From Isoperla grammatica (lineage: Eukaryota > Arthropoda > Insecta > Plecoptera > Perlodidae), in assembly GCA_945910005.1 (NCBI GenBank), contig OX246744.1, positions 38,571,700-38,635,699 on the forward strand: a stretch of DNA of 64,000 nucleotides, written 5' to 3'. The notes below the pieces were generated by a model. That model did no database searches. It saw only the letters and a list, made by a program, of their open reading frames with translations, and was not told the origin of the DNA. A program made the translations under genes and the position numbers. Below, piece by piece: positions 47,332 to 59,279 of this stretch; positions within the stretch are counted from its first letter, which is position 1; each line of letters opens with the position of its first letter.

Positions 47332-48553
47332 CATACACAAGGGCACTGGCAACATGACTCCATTAGTTCGCATTACTACCGCATGAGTGTGTTTTGCAAC
47401 ATTTAACCTCGAATACAGATGTCATAGAGTTACAATAATTTGTAATAATAATCTGTCCGTAGAGAAATCTATGGGACCCCTTTCTTTACTATTTCTGTTT
47501 TTACCTTCACACTAAACACGGTTTAAATAATTGGTAATGGGCTGAAACGATATTGTGAGTTGGCCGCTATGCAGTTTGAGATTGTAACATTTTACCAACA
47601 CGGAGACCATCACTAATACAAATACCACTCAAAGCCAGCCGTCGTCTTGATTCATCCATTAAACAGCGGTGTTGTGTTATTCTCGGCATCGATGTTTTGT
47701 TGAGCATCTATTTCCTAAGACCGGTGGGAAACTCCTCCGCACTGGCTCGCAAATACGCGGCCCCCTGAATCCCACCCGTTGGCAACGAGACTAACTCGGG
47801 ACATTCGACAGCAATAATGTCTGTCGTTGCGGGGTTACTGTTGCTGTGGGGTCATAGTGTGTATTGTTCATTCATTATAAATTGTTGATTTTATGTTTGT
47901 ATGGTCACGGCTATTGGCGTAAAATGCTGTAGTGTTCATTTGCTAATAAATAAATAGAGCACATGTTTTAACAAGAGACAAATACTGCTTGGCCTCACTC
48001 ATGTCTAGATATTTACTAATTAAAAGTTAAGCAAATATCAATTTTAGTTCTATTTTTCAGTAGGCCTACTTAGTCATGTTTTGTTATCTCTTGATGTTTT
48101 TAAGGTTTATTTTTTTAGCTTTCTTGTATCAAATCATGCTAGTAAAATGTTATATTCTCTTGTGTTTAGGCCTAGAGTAAATAATAATAATAGCATTTAT
48201 TTGAGTTTCGAAGTGTATTACATGAAAAGTTTCGCGTGACGTCGATTACTGTGAAATCCCGATGTATTGTTTTTCTAGAATCTGTGCCAAAAAAATCTGT
48301 TCAATACATATGGGAAAACGGTGAAAGCGATAATATGCATGTCCAAACTAAAACTAAAATAAAAATAAAGTAGGCCTATTGGGGTATATTAGGCCTATAC
48401 AATTTGCATTAAAATTGGCAAGGAAATTAAACATTTTGATGCCATAATGAATGTAATGTGAATGAACTGAATGGTGGTGGATGAGTATACTTGCCCATTA
48501 TCGACCAATGGACACACAGGATCTGTTTTGATTGACTTGTATTGTTGTTGCAG
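47332..48553. other. No gene seen
   Basis: Unique AT-rich DNA before the candidate exon at 48554; nothing was recognised. Confidence 0.45.
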
Positions 48554-48614
48554 ATAGCTGTCTTCCGAGATATACCCTTGTCACAGCAGATCCCGCTAGG
48601 AAGCCTGAGACGAG
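48554..48614 (+). CDS. Candidate internal exon, 61 nt
   Basis: TTGTATTGTTGTTGCAG precedes, and the donor AG|GTATGT follows. Two frames are open. In one (SCLPRYTLVTADPARKPET plus AG) the phase fits the acceptor immediately before the RCC1-gene ATG at 61448, so this may be an upstream exon of that gene across a 13-kb intron. That link is speculative; the splice signals are what is seen. Confidence 0.35.
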
Positions 48615-48682
48615 GTATGTAGGGCCTACAGGTCCAAGACAATCTACTTACCTTCTCTTGCATTCATTGTGATAAGTCAAGT

Positions 48683-49840
48683 GTACACTCGCCCCAAGAC
48701 TACCTTACACATGCTAGGGATGGGACAGTTAAACGTTTAAAGGTTTAAACGTGTAGTGGTAAATTAGAGGTTATTAGATTACGCATCAACGGTTAGAAAC
48801 TGTTAGTCAATTTAAAAATAAATAGTAAATAGTAATTACTGTTTCATAAAATATGGTTTTTTGAGTGACCTTTCAGTTTTGTTAAATTAAAAATAAATGT
48901 TTTTTTCCCAAATGTGCATGAGAGTTGAGTGTGGTTGAAACTTGAAACCTATCGTAAATGACTCATTCATCACTCGGCGCCGCCTGCCCACCACCAAACG
49001 AACGAACTTCCGGTGGAATGGAAATGGCTTGCTGTTGCTTGCACGTTCGTCGCCGGCGACTCGCGTATTCACTAAGTGCCCTCACTGGCAACCGATCTCT
49101 CTCTCTCTCACTTCACGGAGTAGAATCTTACTGCCTGCCTGCCTCGCGATGTTTTGCCTTTGTCACGCTGGATTACCTACCGAGTACCGACCCCCCACCG
49201 CTCACAATAGCTCGGGGTGTCTTGCTGGCCAGTCGCAGCGCTTAATTATTGTCTTTGTGCTTGTTTTTATTGTTGCGTGTGTCTGTGACCGGGATTAGTT
49301 TTTTTATTAAAAGTTAGGTTAGGGTAGGCCCCACTGGCCCCTATGGTAACATGGTTATACATGGTACTGGCTCAGCCTGCAGTGGGAGTTGGAGTTGGGA
49401 GTTGGGACTACGATCTGCTGGTGTCAGCTGATTTGCCTAAGGTAAGGTCATCATTCTTTGGCGAGTGATAATTTGATAAAAAAAAAAAACCCCATCATAT
49501 ATGGTCCAACAATGTTCCTAAGAATAATGCGAATTATACGAAAGTGTGAGATTACTATTTTGTTTTAATTATGTCTACTGTTTTATCGGAATTAAACAAA
49601 AAAAAAATTTGGGGGGGGGGGTTAACCGTTTAAACGCGATTAGTTGGTGCGTTTAAACGTTTAGCAAAATAGCTGTTTTTTCCCATCCCTAACACATGCT
49701 TTCGTCTCGGGCGAGCAGCTCGTAGACAACCAGCGAACCGCCCGAGACAAGCCCACGCAAATACCGATCACTGATCGACTACGAGGGGGGGGGGGGAGGA
49801 TTCCTCGCCTGTGACGAAAGCATGAGGAAGGTTGCTGTAC
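48683..49840. mobile_element. MITE interrupted by a hAT-like element
   Basis: After removing 48715-49699, the remainder is about 173 bp. It runs from GTACACTCGCCCCAAG through CACATGCTTTCGTC to GACGAAAGCATGAGGAAGG and GTTGCTGTAC, an inverted-repeat arrangement related to the 5543 and 51932 MITEs. It contains a G-run. Confidence 0.6.
48715..49691. mobile_element. hAT-like non-autonomous element, 977 bp, nested
   Basis: The terminal repeats TAGGGATGGGA and TCCCATCCCTA are flanked by the perfect 8-bp duplication ACACATGC (48707-48714 and 49692-49699). Subterminal GTTTAAACG palindromes occur at both ends. Short internal frames (to 118 codons) resemble no transposase. Confidence 0.88.
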
Positions 49841-50580
49841 GGCCACGTTATAAGTTGTTAGCCATGGCTAGTTCTTCACGGAAAAGAAAGCTCTCACTAT
49901 TTAAGAAAATTACAGGTCATGATTTTTGTGGAGACTACCGTTCAAGAAACTGGGTCGCCTCAATAGATAATTAGGCCTACCATGATTGGGCTGGATGCAG
50001 ATAGGTTCATTGAATTCCAGCTTCATTTTAATTTAACATAGCGCAAGCAGCTATGCTTTACACGCGTGGGTTATAACTGCTGCGAATACAATTCCAATTT
50101 ATGGGGAGGCGTAACAAGTGCACAGAGTGCATTGTGACTTTGCGAGCGATCTGGCCAACGGTCACTGAGTATTGATTACACACAACTTTCAACAACGCGA
50201 ATTTCTAACTTGTTTGAAACGCTACTTGACTTCTATTAATCAATGAGCATTTTCCCAATAACAATTAGTGCACTGGCTTCTAGAGTGGTTTTCGGTTAAT
50301 TCTAGCAGGCAGAGCTCGGTGGCCGAAACGCTTGAAGCACTGCTGTGTGGTCGTTTGTTGTACGCCTCCCCATTATAACCCCCCCCCCCCCCCCCCCCCC
50401 CGCCCCCCTGGACATTATCTAGATATATATTATATAAATAATCATCTAGATAACGCTGTTTAGTCTTTATTAACAAACCACAGTAATCTATTATTTTATC
50501 AAGGATGATATTTCTGCTTATATCTGTTATGTTGGTTGATTCCCCCATAGATATAAACATGATCTTGGCTTTGCTTTAGC
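49841..50580. other. No gene seen; C-homopolymer at about 50380-50407
   Basis: A near-uninterrupted run of more than 20 C is the only notable structure. Confidence 0.5.
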
Positions 50581-51001
50581 TAGGAATGTCAAACGATATG
50601 AAATTCCATAGCAATAATCGCAACAACAATAAAAAATTATTGCGATATATCGTGCAAAAAAATATTGTCTCGATATTGCATTTTCAATTTTTATCGCCGC
50701 GATATATTAAATAAGCACTAAAACTACTTTTTAACATTGCGTCATTAGTGGGGGTGGGGGGAGGGTATTGGCCAATAGTTTTTCTGCGGCTACATCGGAG
50801 GAGGGCACTCGGCGGCTGGTCGGTGGTCGCTCGGCTAACGTTGAGCAGGCGCCAAATTCAAATATACAAACAAGTCGCCGCGATTATCGGGATATTGCAC
50901 AGAATTTAATATCGTACGATTAATCGCGATATGGCTAGCCATATCGTGATTATATCGATATATGATATTTTATCGATATGGGATTATCGTTGACATTCCT
51001 A
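50581..51001. mobile_element. hAT-like MITE, 421 bp
   Basis: TAGGAATGTCAAACGATA mirrored by ATCGTTGACATTCCTA. The flanks CTTTAGC and CTTTAAAC are near-matching and may be a decayed 8-bp duplication. The interior is rich in ATCGAT/GCGATAT palindromes, like the 46430 element. Confidence 0.7.
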
Positions 51002-51931
51002 CTTTAAACCCATAAGGAAACTCGGGGTAGATTACGATAACCAGAAGTTGCCGTATCTGACTGTAACTTCGAAATCCAACTGTTTTATAAAAAAAATGAA
51101 AATCTGGAGTGAATATTTAATATATTTTGTCCATGGTACTTAAGTCTGAGGGTAATTATTGATAATTTAATATCCATTTAAGATTATTATTTTTTTAAGT
51201 CGGATCAGTGTCCTTAAAGTTCTAACAAGGTTCTGCAATTAGTCATTACTCATTACACATTAGTGGCAATGTCAGTCAATTAATAGTTCAATTTAGGCTA
51301 CTTGGTATTTGTATATCGGATCAGTAGGCAAATATATTAGTCAAATACAGACCAATGGAAATGAGGTAAGGCTCTATTTTCAGCTGCTATATCTAACTAG
51401 TGTATTTTATATACATGTTCATGAACAAGTAGACCTAACTTCTTAACTCAAGTGATAATATAATACACTCACTTCGTAGCAGCCAATGACATGATTATTG
51501 CTCATATATAATATTTAATTGGCCTGCATTGAAACTAATCCAATATGTCTGCAACACTTCGATCAATGCAATTACTATGGTTATCTAAAATCATCTAGAT
51601 AACATGGGTATCTATATCTTTATCTAAATAATGTTCAATTTCATTAATACTATTATCTTTATCTTTATCAAGGTAACTCTTTCATGTGATTATCTTATCG
51701 TTAGGCTATCTACCTGGCTCAACACTGCCCCCATAATAGATATTCATTTTTGTTATTATGATAACATGAGGGCCTATATAGGCCTACGCAAAACCGCCCC
51801 TGACGATCGTTGTAGTAAATCACTTTTTAGCGTAAGCTTTATTTAAAACCATTCATGGGAAATGAAAGTCAACATCTTTTACTTGTGTTGTGATAAACAC
51901 TGCGTCTACTCAACGTATGTATATAGTTGTC
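51002..51931. other. No gene seen
   Basis: AT-rich DNA with ATCTAGATAA-type palindromes at 51590-51720; no coding signal. Confidence 0.45.
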
Positions 51932-52080
51932 GTACAACAACTTCGGTAATGCTTCCGTCACGGGTGGGTGAGCGGCAGCCAACCACCTAAATCACCGGCT
52001 AGTTCAAATACCGGCTCGGGTTGGCCTAGACCGTAAACACGTCATTGATTGATGCAAAAGCGTTCCCGTAGTTGCTGTAC
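51932..52080. mobile_element. MITE, second copy of the 5543 family
   Basis: GTACAACAACTTCGGTAATG to GCGTTCCCGTAGTTGCTGTAC-type end. The inverted termini can be extended by GTC/GAC. Confidence 0.75.
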
Positions 52081-52097
52081 GACTACTATACTCGGCC

Positions 52098-52360
52098 AGT
52101 GGTTCCCAACCTTTATCACCTCACGGACCGGCAATATGATAGGCCTATATTTATGCGTAAGGACCGGCGTGCTACAAGGGGTCTGGTGTGTAGCCCCAGA
52201 CACCGGAGGCGAAACTTCTTCGGGTGTACTTATACCCCAAAACAGCGTCTACAGCGATATGAGCAAATACGGCAGACGAAGGGAAGGGGCAACTTGAAGA
52301 ATGTGAACACAGGAAACATCATTCAAATCATCGTTAATAATATATTAATAAATTACTAAT
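52098..52360 (+). mobile_element. hAT terminus fragment
   Basis: CAGTGGTTCCCAACCTTTAT is the classic 5' terminus of hAT elements of the Charlie/Tip100 kind. No matching right terminus was found, so only a fragment is claimed; its right limit is arbitrary. Confidence 0.45.
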
Positions 52361-53159
52361 TAAGGATTATAAAACTTTTATGTGTTTATTATTCATAGTT
52401 CCCACGTGACGTCACAGCGGCCATGATTGCGACACAATCGATGTAGACCTATCCCAGATCATTGCACAATATTATTGAAATTTATTAAATAAGCATAATT
52501 TAGAATTTAAAAAATAGAAATAATAAAAATATCAGAAATTACCACACATACCAATTTTTATTTAAAACAAGCTGAATTTGAAAGAACTAATGATTTATGT
52601 GTTGTACCACAACAGCCTTCAATTGTTTCTCCATGGCAACGTCAAAGTTTGATCACAAGCGTGGCCGCCACGCGCACGGATGTGACGAACGTGCAACCTA
52701 TGAATAGTGACATATTTCTAATAAGATAACTTAGGATTGCGCTTTTATAAGCATATTACCATGCTAAGACGACAGATAGGGGTATGATATATATATTGGG
52801 GTTTTTAACTTTTGCCATCAATGTTGTTACTCACCTAAGTACTGTCAAATAATCACTTTAGAAGTCTCCATAATCATTAAAGTTTAGTCTATAGTTGACT
52901 CAACGTAAGTATTCTCATGCTTACGACATAGCCGAGGCCAGGTTACCAACTTAATTTTCTACTTCTCTAGTTTCTACCATATAATTGAAACAGGTCCATT
53001 AGGGATAATTCAGGCCCTTCTGTTGGTTACCTGGAACGGTGGGGTGGAGAAACAGGCGTGTGCACTCTACTCAGCGGAAGACTGCATTAAGGAATGTGTG
53101 AAAGAACGCCAGGATTCTGTTGATGTTCCTTCAGTTAGCGCCTATGAAAGGGGCCTTAG
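52361..53159. other. No gene seen
   Basis: Unique AT-rich DNA; nothing was recognised. Confidence 0.45.
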
Positions 53160-53690
53160 ATAATGATCTGAGATTGGTATGCGAATACTTACATTAGGGC
53201 TAGTATAGGTCTACTTTACTACAAGGGGCCGTTGCTTAGATAGGTATGGGAATTCTTACATTGGGGTTAGTATAAGTCTACTTTACTATAAATTGCCGTA
53301 GCTGAGATTAGTATAGGAATTCTTACATTGGGGCTAGTATAAGTCTACTTTACTATAAAATGCCGTAGCTGAGATCGGTATGGGAATTCTTACATTGGGG
53401 CTAGTATAAGTCTACTTTACTATAAGGAGCCGTTGCTGAGATCGGTATGGGAATACTTACATAAGGGCTAGTATAAGTCTACTTTACTATAAGGAGCCGT
53501 TGCTGAGATTAGTATAGGAATTCTTACATTGGGGCTAGTATAAGTCTACTTTACTATAAAATGCCGTAGCTGAGATCGGTATGGGAATACTTACATTAGG
53601 GCTAGTATAAGTCTACTTTACTATAAGGAGCCGTTGCTGAGATCGGTATGGGAATACTTACATTAGGGCTAGTATAGGTCTACTTTAATA
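53160..53690. repeat. 67-bp tandem repeat, about 8 copies
   Basis: CTTACATTGGGGCTAGTATA recurs every 67 bp (ACATT at 53191, 53258, 53325, 53392, 53459 and so on). The LTR retrotransposon is inserted in its last copy. Confidence 0.93.
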
Positions 53691-53693
53691 GGC

Positions 53694-54031
53694 TGTCACA
53701 CTGACCCTAGCCTAGTCTCGGGTAGACATTAATATATTAATAAAACCTAGCTCAGTGGTATGCAGTACTCACCCTATGTAGTCTTGATGCCCTCATAAAC
53801 GAAGACCGCCGCATTCGAAGAGGATATCCCCTTCGACTTCCCGATCAGCCTTCGTTCGCAGCACAAAAACAGTCCTTTCTTTATGAAATTTCAACACCAA
53901 CTGAGCTTGGTATGTTGTTTTTCTCTAAAACCATAGCAACTCCAGCAACAATCTTATTAGAACAAATTCAAACTATTCTGTTTCCATAAGCTTCCTTTAT
54001 AATCACGCCACTGCCTTCCATAGATGCCACA
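53694..54031 (-). repeat. 3' LTR
   Basis: 338 bp. Differs from the other LTR mainly at its outer end (about 53697-53720) and around 53820-53832. Confidence 0.93.
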
Positions 54032-54048
54032 ATTACCCCCCTATTTCC
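54032..54048 (-). other. Polypurine tract
   Basis: On the minus strand GGGAAATAGGGGGGTAAT directly precedes the 3' LTR, as needed for plus-strand priming. Confidence 0.75.
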
Positions 54049-54710
54049 CATATTCTTCCAATCATTGATGAATATGGAAATACCCTCAATGATAATGACT
54101 GAATCCAACCTAATCTCAATTCTTAGAGCCTATTGTCAATCAACCAAGAGTCCAAGACCTTCAACAATACCCCAACAATACCTTTCTGTAGTTCCACTAA
54201 TAAATCAACAATGCCTCTCTGTTATCTCCAACAATACAACATTCCTTTGAACCAAAAAAAATCCACCATGTGAATAAAAAAAATCTTTTTTTTCTCCTCT
54301 GTATAACACAGATAATGTACCACAGATAATGTGTGCCACCACATTTCTTTGAGCAAAAAAAATCCACCATCGTGAATAAAAAAAATATTTTTTTTTATGA
54401 CAACACTATGCAACAATGCAACCATGACAACCCTATTCAACACTATTACCCCCCTATGTTTTTTTTTTTATTTTTTTTTATTTATGATATTTTCCTTTTT
54501 ATAATGTTGCACTCCATAACCAATTTTGTTACGCAAAAAAAAACGATAAAAAAAAAATAAAAAAACATACCTATCAACAATAAGTATCGAACCCACGACC
54601 AAAGGCAAACCAATCAAAGTACCTGAACTGAAAGACAACCCCTAACGTTTCAACCACCATCTCAAAATCTCACGTTTATTCCACTGATGTCTTGTACGGC
54701 TTCAAATTAA
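54049..54710. other. Retrotransposon 3' untranslated region
   Basis: AT-rich, with two related AAAAAAAATCCACCAT-type blocks (54256 and 54356) and A/T homopolymers. No coding sequence. Confidence 0.6.
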
Positions 54711-54977
54711 CTACATTAAATACACCTTTCCTTTTGACCCCCCATGATTATTTACTAACTCATATGCATTACTCCCAGCACTTGCAGCAATCACGTACGG
54801 ACCCTCAAAAATATCAAAAAATTTCAGACATTCTTTGGCTGACAAATTGGACACATGAAGTAATTTTAATAACACCTGGTCACCAACCCGGAAAACTGTT
54901 TTGTGTGGGAACTTTTTCTCATGGTACGATTTCCGACACTCCGCTTGCCTCACCAACCGATCCCTAGCTAAAATCAC
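54711..54977 (-). pseudogene. Integrase C-terminal tail
   Basis: On the minus strand the frame carries RLVRQAECRKSYHEKKFPHK and VGDQVLLKLLHVSN, followed by FEGPYVIA. This is the SH3-like/GPY(F) module found at the C-terminus of Ty3/Gypsy integrases, with Gly-Pro-Tyr visible. It is separated from the core frame by a break near 55060. Confidence 0.75.
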
Positions 54978-55061
54978 TTTGACCTCTTTCGAAACATCTT
55001 GATCAATTTCCAGTTTTAAATATTCAGCAACAGTAGGGGTATATTTTGTATTAAAATGGAG

Positions 55062-57455
55062 TTATGTTGGTGAATATCCCGTACCCTCATGGTACGTCGA
55101 ATTCAACCAATCTTCCACCTGAGGTAGCCACTTTACCCAACCAGCATGGTTATGCGAACAATACACCCGAAAGATCCTACCAATTTCTCGCATCACCCTT
55201 TCAACCGGGTTCGACGCTGGATGACGTATAGAACTCATGTACACTTTAACCCCCCGTTCTTCTAAAGCTTCGTTCCACTCTCGTGATGTGAACTGGGTCC
55301 CATGGTCCGATAAGATGCTAGCTGGTTTTTGAACCGATGACACATACAGTTTGACCTTGTTGGTAACTGCACTTGCTGTTTGCCGAACAAGTGGATATAA
55401 CGTAACCAATTTCGAAAACACATCCAAAAATACAAACACATACCTCATTCCTCGCTGTCCCCTAGGCAACGGACCAAAAATATCCACTTAAATCAATTGT
55501 CCAATATCAGTTGGTAGAATGGGTGTATAGGTACCATGCTCAACCCGATTAGGATGTTTTGTACGCTGACACACATCGCACGCTCCAACAATCTTCCTCA
55601 CCATTCTCTCCAAATGTTTGCAATGAAAAAACTGACGTAAAACAACAATACACTTTTTCGCGCTAAAATGCCCCAAGTCCACATGTACGCTAACCACAAC
55701 TTCCGGTACCAATGCTCTCGGTAAACACAATTTCCACGACCCAGCGTTATTTGTTTGGTGATATAATTTACCATCAGTAATTTTAAACCTTTCCTCCCCA
55801 TTAATATCTCCATTCTCCAACGGCGTATAGATAGCTCCAAAATCTTCATCCTTCCTTTGATAATCAATAATGTTTTTCAATTTTGTCTTCAAAGCTGGGC
55901 TAACACTTTGTATAATAGTTGCAAGAACTACCTGACGATCGGTACTATGGACGTCTACCATTTCCCCCGTTGATTTCTTCGGAAACCGACTAAGAATATC
56001 CGCCACTTTATTATCACGTCCCGGACAACGAATGATCGTAAATTTAAACTGTTGAATCAGGAGAATCCATCTTGTCAGTCTGCTTGACAGAAGTCTACTG
56101 TGCATTAAGAAAGTTAACGCCTTGTGATCGGTTATGATCGTCAAATTTACTCCACATATAAAGATCCAAAACTTCATTAATGACCATACAATAGCCAATA
56201 GTTCTTTTTCTGACACCGTGAAATAGACTTCACTACCCTGCAACAATCGTGACGCCATAAAAATGACCATTTCATGCCCGTTATCATTTAATTGAAACAA
56301 GTGCGCCCCCAATCCAATATCACTTGCATCGCATTGTAGGTAAAACGGCTTACTGTAGTCCGGAAACTTCAATTGTACACTCGCAATAAATAAGGATTTC
56401 ACTTGTTCAAACGCTTGCTCATGTTCCTCATTCTACACCCAACGTACACCTTTCTTAATAAGACTTTGCAGCGGTACTGTCACTCTCGCATACACATCAG
56501 AGGAAATACGATAAAAACTGCATAATCCAAGGAAACCTTTCAACTGCCGTATATTCTTGGGTCTCGGCCACTCATACATCACTTCTAACTTCCGCGGGTC
56601 GGGACTTAAACCCCCACTACTCAGTATATGTCCTAAGAAAGGAACAGTGCTCTGAAAAAACTTCGATTTTGACAAGTTAATGGTGACTCCCGCTGCCGCT
56701 AATTTAGATAGTTTAATCTTGATATGTTCCAGGTGTTCCCCAAACGTGCGAGAATATATAAGTAAATCATCGACATACGCTTTACAGAAATGCTCAATAT
56801 CCCGTCCCAACACATGATGCATTGCCCGTATGAAAACTACGACCGACACATTTAATCCAAATGGCAGAACAGTAAAACAATAAACATCTTGATTGTGTTT
56901 AAAAGCAGTCAGTGGTCTACTCTTTCTAGCTAATGGCACCTGCCAATACGACGCCACCATGTCTTAGTTTGTCAACCACTTAAATTCTCCAAAACTTTGT
57001 AACAACTCCTGAGGGGGACAAGGACTCTCATATTCAGGAATTAATCTTTTATTTAAATGCCTCGCATCCAAACATAATCTCACGGCACCTCCCTTCTTCA
57101 TCACAACAACCATAGGATTGATATATGGACTAACGGTTCGTTCGATTATTCCCCCTTCAAGCATACTGGCAATTTGTTTATCCACAGCCTCCTTGTGCGC
57201 ATACGGTACTGGATAATTTCTTTCAAAATAACTCCCATCACAGGTTACGTTAAGTTCACAATCAAAACCCTTAATTTTCCCGGGGGTGTCTTGAAACAAA
57301 CCCTGGTAAGTAAACAACACTTCATGCAATTGACATTTCTGATTAGCTTCTATGGGTAACTTTTCAATAATATCTTGTAATCTACCTCGTTCTCCTTGGC
57401 TGTTACTATTAGATAATTCACAACCCTCTGACGTCACATGACAAATGGTACTCAA
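55062..57455 (-). pseudogene. pol: reverse transcriptase, RNase H and integrase, with three in-frame stops
   Basis: One frame on the minus strand interrupted by stops at about 56961-56963, 56430-56432 and 55488-55490. Reverse transcriptase: VVVMKKGGAVRLCLDARHLN before the first stop, then FTVLPFGLNV and the catalytic YVDD (AYVDDLLIYS). RNase H: LQCDASDIGLG, EKELLAIVWSL and ITDHKALTFL with D, E and D. Integrase: H2C2 finger (HVDLGHF...CDVCQRTK), then the core with D (DIFGPL), D (SDHGTQF) and E (NPVERVM), about 35 residues between the last two. The first stop separates reverse transcriptase motifs and would abolish activity unless suppressed. Confidence 0.92.
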
Positions 57456-57570
57456 TTCCGATCTTCAACATTACCGCTTCGGTACATGGTTACAACTGTG
57501 GATCCACCCAACTGTCATTCACAACCAGCTTATTATTTTTAAAATCAACTTTTACCGAATTCTCAGACAA

Positions 57571-57999
57571 CTAATCAACACCCAAGATTACGTCTCTTAC
57601 CAGGTTAGCCACTACTAAACATATTGCTTTTGTTTCAATTGGACCAATGTTTACATCCACAAACACCAATTTGGTTACTCGTTTACTTCGTTTACTTGTT
57701 GCCCCAAGCATAGTTATTCCAACAACAGGTAGAGACACAAGCCGCTTACCCTTGCCTATTAATTCTTCATAAAATTCTTCGGACATACAAGACACCTCTC
57801 CTCCTGAATCTAATAAAGCATCCACAGGCACTCCCTCTAAATCAACATGTAAAATGGGACACAGGGGTACTCCTTTATGGTCGTTCCCTCCTTCCTCCTC
57901 TTGTAGTAAGAACTCACTTGGTTTCTGAAAAATGGTACTAACTTGTTTCGCGGACTCTGGATACCGAGGCTGACGACTACCGCTCACTTCCCCAGCCAT
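57571..57999 (-). pseudogene. Retropepsin-like protease
   Basis: The minus-strand frame contains the aspartic-protease active site in the form LLDSGGEVSC (DSG in place of the commoner DTG), an ILHVDLEG strand before it and a C-terminal VRDVILGVD, resembling the ILG(x)D of retropepsins. The end is open, with a stop and frame change before the reverse transcriptase frame at 57455. Confidence 0.85.
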
Positions 58000-58479
58000 T
58001 AACGGTTTAAATTTCCCATCTTATCACGTCGAATATTATTTTCGTCAATACGACTGCCACTAGTCGCCTGGTTCCTCCAGTTCCCTTGTGGTGCTTGTGG
58101 GCGGTTACCCTGGTTACTCCCCATGAACGAAATATTTTCTCCCTCCAAATTCGATAAGGTACTCAATACGTGACTAGCCGTCCCATGGGTTTGAAGTAGT
58201 ACGACCTTGACCTCCATTTCGGAAATGACTAATGAGTTGTCTTACTAGCACAGGTTCCGGTATAGGGCACGCTAAATATTTAGCCTGTCTCATTAACCGC
58301 TTAAATATCCCGACATCGTTGAAAATCCCGACGGAGAATATCTACCATTGTATATTTGCTTCATTAATCTACTCTGTTCAAACTGGTTCCAGTATTTTTC
58401 AAGAAATGCACACCGAAATTCTTCATAAGTCCGCAAGTCATTCTCTCTTAGCCATTCCTTCACGGACCCCCCACAACTT
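57781..58479. repeat. 699-bp tandem duplication in the retrotransposon, copy 1
   Basis: Matches 58480-59178 almost exactly, with a few base differences. It covers the gag end and the protease start, including the DSG site. Confidence 0.95.
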
Positions 58480-59178
58480 GGACATACAAGACACCTCTCC
58501 TCCTGAATCTAATAAAGCATCCACAGGCACTCCCTCTAAATCAACATGTAAAATGGGACACAGGGGTACTCCTTTATGGTCGTTCCCTCCTTCCTCCTCT
58601 TGTAGTAAGAACTCACTTGGTTTCTGAAAAATGGTACTAACTTGTTTCGCGGACTCTGGATACCGAGGCTGACGACTACCGCTCACTTCCCCAGCCATTA
58701 ACGGTTTAAATTTCCCATCTTATCACGTCGAATATTATTTTCGTCAATACGACTGCCACTAGTCGCCTGGTTCCTCCAGTTCCCTTGTGGTGCCTGTGGG
58801 CGGTTACCCTGGTAACTCCCCATGAATGAAATATTTTCTCCCTCCAAATTCGATAAGGTACTCAATACGTGACTAGCCGTCCCATGGGTTTGAAGTAGTA
58901 CGACCTTGACCTCCATTTCGGAAATGACTAATGAGTTGTCTTACTAGCACAGGTTCCGGTATAGGGCACGCTAAATATTTAGCCTGTCTCATTAACCGCT
59001 TAAATATCCCGACATCGTTGAAAATCCCGACGGAGAATATCTACCATTGTATATTTGCTTCATTAATCTACTCTGTTCAAACTGGTTCCAGTATTTTTCA
59101 AGAAATGCACACCGAAATTCTTCATAAGTCCGCAAGTCATTCTCTCTTAGCCATTCCTTCACGGACCCCCCACAACTC
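58480..59178. repeat. 699-bp tandem duplication, copy 2
   Basis: The junction CCACAACTT|GGACATACAAG at 58479/58480 fuses the gag core to the middle of protease, breaking the frame. The duplicated protease start is at 58438-58698 on the minus strand. Confidence 0.95.
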
Positions 59179-59279
59179 TGTTTAGCTAAACTGAGTTTTG
59201 ATTCCTGCGATATTTCATACATGTCAAAACGACTCTCCAAAATAGCCACGAACTCTACTGCATGTAATCCACTCACAGA
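58992..59279 (-). pseudogene. gag core (capsid-like)
   Basis: The minus-strand frame includes LHAVEFVAILESRFDMYEIS, then KEWLRENDLRTYEEFRCAFLEKYW and QSRLMKQIYNGRY. This is the helical pattern of the retrotransposon gag family (W...F...F...F.P-type core). It overlaps the end of the preceding frame by a few bases, so a frameshift (programmed or mutational) lies near 59276. Confidence 0.75.

Noticed and set aside
48942..49298. 118-codon frame in the nested hAT-like element
   Set aside because: It shows no resemblance to transposase, and a second frame overlaps it; more likely fortuitous.
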